Shown here one piece after another: positions 59,017 to 64,000 of a DNA stretch of 64,000 bases. Under the pieces are notes generated by a model that saw only the letters and a list, made by a program, of their open reading frames with translations, had not been told where the DNA came from and searched no databases. The position numbers and the translations under genes are program-made. Each line of letters starts with the position of its first letter. Positions within the stretch are counted from its first letter, which is position 1. Source of the DNA: Solimonas fluminis (GTDB lineage: Bacteria; Pseudomonadota; Gammaproteobacteria; Nevskiales; Nevskiaceae); assembly GCF_002930645.1 (NCBI RefSeq), contig NZ_PSNW01000010.1:281-64280 (forward strand). The letters are read 5' to 3'.

Positions 59017-60369
59017 ATGAGAACCCTGTCGCGGGCCTTGCTGGCCCTGGGCCTGGGCTTTGCCGTGGCCCCGGTGCTGGCGGCGGTGCCTGCCGCCGAA
59101 TACGCGACCCTGGGCGCCAGCCTCACGCCCGTGGGAGCCGAGCGCGCCGGCAATGCCGACGGAACGCTACCGGCCTGGGTGCTCGACCGTGGCCAGCAGG
59201 CCGCTGCCGGCAAGCTGATGGAACTGGGCGATGCCGAGCCGGGTGCGCCGATGTTCGTCATCACCATCGACAACATGAACCGCTTCCGTGACTGGCTCAC
59301 GGAAGGGCACATGAAGCTGCTGCAGGAGTACAACACCTACTCCATGCGCGTGTATCCCTCGCGCCGCACGGTGCGCTGGCCGGAGACCATCGAGAAGGCC
59401 AGCCTGCTCAACGCCCAGCGCTGCAAGCTCGTCGGCAGCGACGACCCCGAAGGCTGCATGGCCGGCTTTCCGTTCCCGATTCCCAAGAGCGGCGCCGAGG
59501 CGATCTGGAACCACAAGCTGCGCTGGCGCGGAGAGACCCTGTCGCGCATCAACAACAACCTCGTGGTGGATCCCAAGGGCCAGTTCCAGGCCACGCGGGT
59601 GCGCGAGGACTTCCGCTTCAGCTACGCCAACCCGGGACGTCCGCAATTGCTGGATCCGAACAGCCGCGATCTCTGGCAGCTCGCCACCGAAACCCTGGCG
59701 CCGCCGCGGCTGGCGGGTACGGAACTGCTGATCCGAGAGCGCAGCGGTACCGGCACCGAGGGCCGCATGGCCTGGATCGCCAGCCAGAAGCAGCCGCGCA
59801 TGCGCCGCGAACCCAATGCCTGCTGTGACAATTTCACGCCGGGTGCCGAGGGCCTGCAGTTCTACGACCAGATGGACATGTTCAATGGCACGCTGGAGCG
59901 CTACAGCTGGAAGCTGGCCGGCAAGCGTGAGCTGCTGATTCCCTACAACAGCCCGCGCAGCGTTGCCGGTGCCGACAAGGGGGATTTCAGCCGGCTGGTG
60001 AAGCCCTGGCATATCGACCAGGCCTGGCCGCACTACGAGCTGCACCGAGTCTGGGTGGTCGAGGCAGCGCTGAAGAAGGGCTCCGCCCATCCGGTGCGAA
60101 AGCGCATCTTCTACATCGACGAGGACAGCTGGCAGATCGCCGCGGTGGACCTGCTGGACGTCTACGACCAGGCCTACCAGTTCCAGGAGGCGCACCTCGG
60201 CTATGACCCGCAGCTCAAGGCCACGGTGGCCTCGGCGGAACTGGTCTACCAGTTCGATATCGGCCGTTACCTGGTGTCCGGGCTGGTGTCGCCCGGAGCC
60301 GGCGCGACGCCGGGAGCGGAGTACTTCACGCCGGAGGCGCTGCAGAAGCGGGTGAAGCAAAGCGACTAG
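59017..60369 (+). CDS. DUF1329 family exported protein
   Basis: 450 residues. Signal peptide (MRTLSRALLALGLGFAVAPVLA), then DUF1329 features: LGASLTPVGAERAGNADGTLPAWV near the start, PKSGAEAIWNHKLRW, and a C-terminal region with IFYIDEDSWQIAAVDLLDVYDQ. The fold is related to outer-membrane lipoprotein-sorting (LolA/LolB-like) proteins. Members are common beside hydrolases and alkane or steroid genes and may carry hydrophobic molecules in the periplasm. ATG 59017 follows GGGAGGA. A strong terminator follows the gene. Confidence 0.9.
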   Translation: MRTLSRALLALGLGFAVAPVLAAVPAAEYATLGASLTPVGAERAGNADGTLPAWVLDRGQQAAAGKLMELGDAEPGAPMFVITIDNMNRFRDWLTEGHMKLLQEYNTYSMRVYPSRRTVRWPETIEKASLLNAQRCKLVGSDDPEGCMAGFPFPIPKSGAEAIWNHKLRWRGETLSRINNNLVVDPKGQFQATRVREDFRFSYANPGRPQLLDPNSRDLWQLATETLAPPRLAGTELLIRERSGTGTEGRMAWIASQKQPRMRREPNACCDNFTPGAEGLQFYDQMDMFNGTLERYSWKLAGKRELLIPYNSPRSVAGADKGDFSRLVKPWHIDQAWPHYELHRVWVVEAALKKGSAHPVRKRIFYIDEDSWQIAAVDLLDVYDQAYQFQEAHLGYDPQLKATVASAELVYQFDIGRYLVSGLVSPGAGATPGAEYFTPEALQKRVKQSD

Positions 60370-60431
60370 GAGAGGTGCCATCCCGTTCTCCTCCGCCGGT
60401 GGGAGAAGGAGGCGGGCAGAGAGCGGACGGA

Positions 60432-60463
60432 AAAAAGGCGGGCCATCACTGGCCCGCCTTTTT
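60432..60463. terminator. Bidirectional terminator after DUF1329
   Basis: A perfect 14-bp stem AAAAAGGCGGGCCA (60432-60445) and its inverted copy (60450-60463) with the 4-base loop TCAC; A and T runs flank both sides, so it can end transcripts from either direction. Confidence 0.85.
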
Positions 60464-60535
60464 CCTTCCTATGCCTGCGCAGCTGCTGCAAGAGAGGTCG
60501 AATCCGCCGCCCACTCGCTGCGCTAGTTAAGCGAT

Positions 60536-60604
60536 GGGGCTGCCATCCATGGCGAGACATTGGCTCGCCCATTGCAGCCCCGCCCGGCCATCCGTGGCCG
60601 GGCG
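60536..60604. repeat. Structured intergenic block, two hairpins
   Basis: An outer 8-bp stem (GGGGCTGC 60536-60543 with GCAGCCCC 60574-60581) encloses an inner hairpin (GGCGAG 60551-60556 with CTCGCC 60564-60569). Next to it, sharing base 60581, is a 10-bp stem with a TCCG loop (60581-60590 with 60595-60604). Neither has a T run. The rest of the 307-base gap (60370-60676) holds the terminator and nothing else recognisable. It may be a repetitive element or an RNA-stabilising 3' end of the minus-strand gene. Confidence 0.5.
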
Positions 60605-60676
60605 TTCGGCGACGCAGGCCTGCCCTTCAAGGCATCGCCAAAGCGCATCGCCTCATCCCTCCATGCGGCTCGGGGC

Positions 60677-61495
60677 TTACTGCACCTGCACCGGGCCCGC
60701 CAGCTTCTTGCCCAGCGCGCGGTTGTTGCGGTCGGTGACGCCGCTGCCGACGGTCACGGTGTAGCGGCCGTTCTTGGCCACCGGGAACACCAGCATCTTC
60801 TTGTTGCTAGCGCCCAGTTCCCACTTGCCGGACACGGCGTTGCCGGCGGCATCCTTCACCTTGATGTTCTGGTCGGCGCTGGCGGCGCTATCGAACGTGC
60901 CGTTGAACATCAGCACCACGGCCTTCTTGTAGGCGGCGGAGCCGGCGTACACCAGCGACAGCTCGTTGGGCGACTCGGCGCCCCACCAGGGGCCGACCGG
61001 CTTGGCCGGGGCCGGCTTCTTCTTTTCGGCCGGCTTGGCGGCGGGCTTGGGGGCTTCGGCGACCGGGGCAGGGGCCGGTTCGGCGGCCGGAGGCGGCTCG
61101 GCCGCGGGCGGCGGTTCCACGGCAGCCGGAGCAGGCTCGGCGGCCGGCGCCGGGGCGGCGGCGGCGTCCACGGCGCCCATGTCGCCGTTGCCGGCGTCGG
61201 AAGTGTCCGCGGGGGCCTCGGCGGCGGCCGGATCGGCGGAGGCCTCCACCGGCGCCGCTTCATCGGCGGCAGCCGTGTCTCCGGCAGGGGCGGCCTCTGC
61301 GGGCGCGGCGGCGGGCGCCTCCGCGGAGTCGATCGCGGCGAGATTCAGCTCGCTGGCGAAGACTTCCTCCACCGTCGGGCCTTGCTGCTGGCGCTTCTCC
61401 TCCACGTGACGCTGCGGCGCGATGGCATGCAGGACGAAGTAGGTTCCGGCGGTGATCGCGACGGAAACGACGCCAAGCGTCAGGGCTTTGTTCAT
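60677..61495 (-). CDS. Anchored Pro/Ala-rich protein, unknown function
   Basis: 272 residues from ATG 61495. One N-terminal membrane helix (LGVVSVAITAGTYFVLHAI), then a long acidic Ala/Pro/Glu-rich linker (about 45-165) and a small C-terminal domain of about 100 residues beginning PWWGAESPNELSLVYAG and containing VVLMFNGTFDSAASADQNIK and YTVTVGSGVTDRNNRALG, which looks like a beta-sandwich (Big-like) fold. The layout (helix, spacer, envelope domain) recalls SPOR or TonB-like proteins, but no SPOR motif is visible. Function unknown. Confidence 0.75.
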   Translation of the reverse strand: MNKALTLGVVSVAITAGTYFVLHAIAPQRHVEEKRQQQGPTVEEVFASELNLAAIDSAEAPAAAPAEAAPAGDTAAADEAAPVEASADPAAAEAPADTSDAGNGDMGAVDAAAAPAPAAEPAPAAVEPPPAAEPPPAAEPAPAPVAEAPKPAAKPAEKKKPAPAKPVGPWWGAESPNELSLVYAGSAAYKKAVVLMFNGTFDSAASADQNIKVKDAAGNAVSGKWELGASNKKMLVFPVAKNGRYTVTVGSGVTDRNNRALGKKLAGPVQVQ

Positions 61496-61774
61496 CTGGT
61501 CCAACCCTCCAGAAATACGGTTTCGTTATGGGCGCCGCAAGGAATCAGCCGTGGAGCGGCTGGGGCGCGAATTATGACGAGCATCAGGTCGGAAAACTAT
61601 CCGACAGCCGCCTGCGCGCCGTCAATGCGGCGGCGGAAAGCCCTGATTTCAACGGCGCAAAGCGGTGTCAGCGCGGCCAAGGACGCTACGGCGGCGATGG
61701 GTTAGCTTGGTTGTCTTGGCGGAGCTTTCTTGGCTCCCACCCCCTTCGTTACGGCAAAGCAATCAGGAGCAGCG

Positions 61775-63202
61775 ATGAGCGATCGCTTGATGGAATTCAC
61801 CCAGACCCCCTTCGGCAAGAGCCTGGCCAACCTGCTTGGCCTGCCGCAGCCGCCGCGCCTGAACCGCGCCAAGGCCGCCTGGGCCGACCGTCCGCTCGAC
61901 GGCAAGTTCGTCACCGTGGGCTCCGGCAACGGCGCCGCCCTGGCCAAGCCCCTGCTGGAAACCCTGGCCGCCGCCGGTGCCGTGGTCCGCATCGTTCCGG
62001 AGCATGCCGGCCTGGCGCCCGTGAAGCAGGCCGCCGCCGAGCTGGGCATCGCCGTCACCGGCAATCCGGCGGCCGAGTCGGGCGCCCCGCGCAGCCATGC
62101 CCTGCTGTTCGATGCCTCCGGCATCGCCAGCGCCGAGCAGCTGCGCGAGCTCTATGACTTCTTCCAGCCGCTGGTGCGCAGCCTGCCGTCCAACGGCCGC
62201 GTCGTGGTCCTGTCGCGTGCCCCGGACGAGATCGAGGAGATCGGCCTGAAGACCGCTCAGACCGCGCTGCGCGGCTTCGTGCGCTCGCTGGGCAAGGAAA
62301 TCGGCAAGAACGGCACCACCGCCAACCTGCTGGAAGTGGCCGACGGCGGCGCGGAATGGCTGTCGGCGCCGCTGCGCTTCTTCCTGTCCGAGCACTCGGC
62401 CTACGTCACCGGCCAGCTGCTGCGCGTGGGCAAGGGCCCCAAGGGCGGCGAGCCGCAGCCCCTGACCGGCTCGCTGGCCGGCAAGGTGGCCCTGGTGACC
62501 GGCGCCGCCCGCGGCATCGGTGCCTCCATCGCCGAGACGCTGGCCCGCGAGGGCGCCACCGTGATCGGCATGGATCACCCCTCGGCCGAGGGCGGCCTGG
62601 GGGAGACCATGTCGCGCATCGGCGGCCATGGCCTGGCGCTGGATGTGACCGCCCCGGATGCGGCCGACCGCATCGCCCAGGAGGTCGTCGGCAAGTTCGG
62701 CGGCCTGGACATCGTCGTCCACAACGCCGGCGTGACCCGCGACAAGATGCTGCGCAACATGTCCCCGCAGCAGTGGGACCTGGTGCTCAACATCAACCTG
62801 GGCGCCATCCTGCGCATCAACGAGGGCCTGCTGAAGAACGGTCTCAAGGACGGTGCGCGCATCGTCTGCATCTCGTCCATCGGCGGCATCGCCGGCAATG
62901 CCGGCCAGACCAACTACGGTTCGACCAAGGCCGGCGTCATCGGCTACGCCCAGGCCCTGGCCGCCACCATGGCCAAGCGTGGCGGTGCGATCAACGCCGT
63001 TGCCCCGGGCTTCATCGAGACCGCCATGACCGCCGCCATGCCGCTGGGCCCGCGCGAAGTCGGCCGCCGCATCAACTCCCTGTCGCAGGCCGGCCTGCCG
63101 CAGGACATCGCCGAGACGGTGGCCTTCCTGGCCTCTCCGGCGGCGGGCGGCGTGAACGGCTCGACGCTGCGGGTCTGCGGCCAGAACTGGATGGGCGCGT
63201 AA
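61775..63202 (+). CDS. Two-domain 3-oxoacyl-ACP/CoA reductase (FabG4-like)
   Basis: 475 residues, about twice the length of ordinary FabG. Residues about 45-220 form a degenerate Rossmann-like domain; residues about 235-475 are a full SDR with [19 protein letters not shown] in [15 protein letters not shown], catalytic SSIGG and YGSTKAG. This layout matches high-molecular-weight FabG4-type reductases that act on 3-ketoacyl-CoA with NADH. The ATG follows CAGGAG. Terminator-like hairpin lies 140 bases after its stop. Confidence 0.9.
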   Translation: MSDRLMEFTQTPFGKSLANLLGLPQPPRLNRAKAAWADRPLDGKFVTVGSGNGAALAKPLLETLAAAGAVVRIVPEHAGLAPVKQAAAELGIAVTGNPAAESGAPRSHALLFDASGIASAEQLRELYDFFQPLVRSLPSNGRVVVLSRAPDEIEEIGLKTAQTALRGFVRSLGKEIGKNGTTANLLEVADGGAEWLSAPLRFFLSEHSAYVTGQLLRVGKGPKGGEPQPLTGSLAGKVALVTGAARGIGASIAETLAREGATVIGMDHPSAEGGLGETMSRIGGHGLALDVTAPDAADRIAQEVVGKFGGLDIVVHNAGVTRDKMLRNMSPQQWDLVLNINLGAILRINEGLLKNGLKDGARIVCISSIGGIAGNAGQTNYGSTKAGVIGYAQALAATMAKRGGAINAVAPGFIETAMTAAMPLGPREVGRRINSLSQAGLPQDIAETVAFLASPAAGGVNGSTLRVCGQNWMGA

Positions 63203-63251
63203 GGAACCCAATAGGCCTGCTGCGCGACCCGATCTTGCATCTGCGGTGCTC

Positions 63252-63269
63252 GCCGTACTTCAGTACGGC
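63252..63269. repeat. Small hairpin in the fabG4-ribA spacer
   Basis: GCCGTAC and GTACGGC (63252-63258 and 63263-63269) form a 7-bp stem around TTCA. The flanking text (GGTGCTC before, TGTGCTCCTCG after) resembles short extragenic repeats of high-GC Gammaproteobacteria, but no second copy is in the window. Confidence 0.4.
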
Positions 63270-63341
63270 TGTGCTCCTCGCTGCAACCTCGGGCCGCTCG
63301 CGACGGCCTCTTGGGCTCCTTGGAGAGCGCGGTTGAGGCAT

Positions 63342-63373
63342 GGGGAGGGCCGCAAGGCCCTCCCCATTTCTTT
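63342..63373 (+). terminator. Terminator before ribA
   Basis: GGGGAGGGCC (63342-63351) pairs with GGCCCTCCCC (63356-63365) around a GCAA tetraloop, followed by ATTTCTTT. It probably ends the transcript of the FabG4-like gene. Confidence 0.8.
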
Positions 63374-63488
63374 GCAAAGCCGTCACAATGCGCCGAATGC
63401 CACCTGGCTTCCTGGCCGGGCGGTAAAAAAGATAACGACTTCAATGCATTCCGGGCGGCTGAGACCGGAAGGCCCGATAATCTGCCGC

Positions 63489-64000
<512 letters not shown>

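Noticed and set aside
60490-60520. GGTCGAATCC resembling a tRNA T-loop
   Set aside because: No acceptor, anticodon or flanking stem pairing could be built around it.

Overview
The window is about 64 kb of GC-rich chromosome, dense with genes and with short spacers. No rRNA, tRNA, CRISPR, transposase or prophage gene was seen. The order trpA, accD, folC, SPOR/dedD, cvpA, purF, metZ is a known gammaproteobacterial block. Together with ppi-lpxH, a leucine-degradation (liu) cluster, DUF1329, DUF6607 and many acyl-CoA genes, it suggests a gammaproteobacterium close to Nevskiales/Solimonadaceae or Xanthomonadales. That placement is inference; no database was searched.

Layout. 1-8.2 kb: housekeeping block (tryptophan, malonyl-CoA, folate, cell-division SPOR protein, purine, methionine); metZ is preceded by what reads as a SAM-II riboswitch joined to a transcription terminator. 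8.2-12.3 kb (minus): a GltS-like FMN protein, then dusA-ppiA-lpxH. 12.3-18.8 kb: TetR regulator divergent from liuA-liuB-liuD-liuE, with a palindromic operator between. 18.9-22.9 kb: a four-gene acyl-CoA oxidation operon (two acyl-CoA dehydrogenases, SDR, enoyl-CoA hydratase). 22.9-28.5 kb: a membrane GGDEF-EAL protein and a MacAB-like exporter split into three genes. 28.6-29.8 kb: an SDR overlapping a PTPS-II-type pterin synthase. 29.9-33.5 kb: a TonB-dependent receptor with an unusual membrane N-terminus, divergent from a DUF6607 lipoprotein across a strong Fur-box match.

33.5-40 kb: an M28-like lipoprotein, a VOC-ankyrin fusion, a PucR-type regulator and a secreted CocE-type hydrolase with a GlyGly-CTERM-like tail. 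The two intergenic spaces here carry the same palindrome (TTTGTG-N6-CACAAA), so these four genes may form a local regulon. 40-45.4 kb: small membrane proteins, a patatin phospholipase, DUF4166 and an Uup-type ABC-F ATPase. 45.4-53.1 kb: an iron/siderophore island (TonB receptor, DUF3649, PepSY, DUF3325, then a second PepSY unit), with Fur-box-like sites before each half, followed by an outer-membrane barrel gene. 53.1-60.5 kb: MerR with a quinone reductase, a 2,4-dienoyl-CoA reductase, a TetR/hydrolase pair with two tandem operators, another hydrolase and DUF1329. 60.5-64 kb: a Pro/Ala-rich anchored protein, a two-domain FabG-like reductase and the start of ribA, cut by the window end.

Overall the accessory content points to growth on branched amino acids, fatty acids and hydrophobic substrates, with iron acquisition under Fur.
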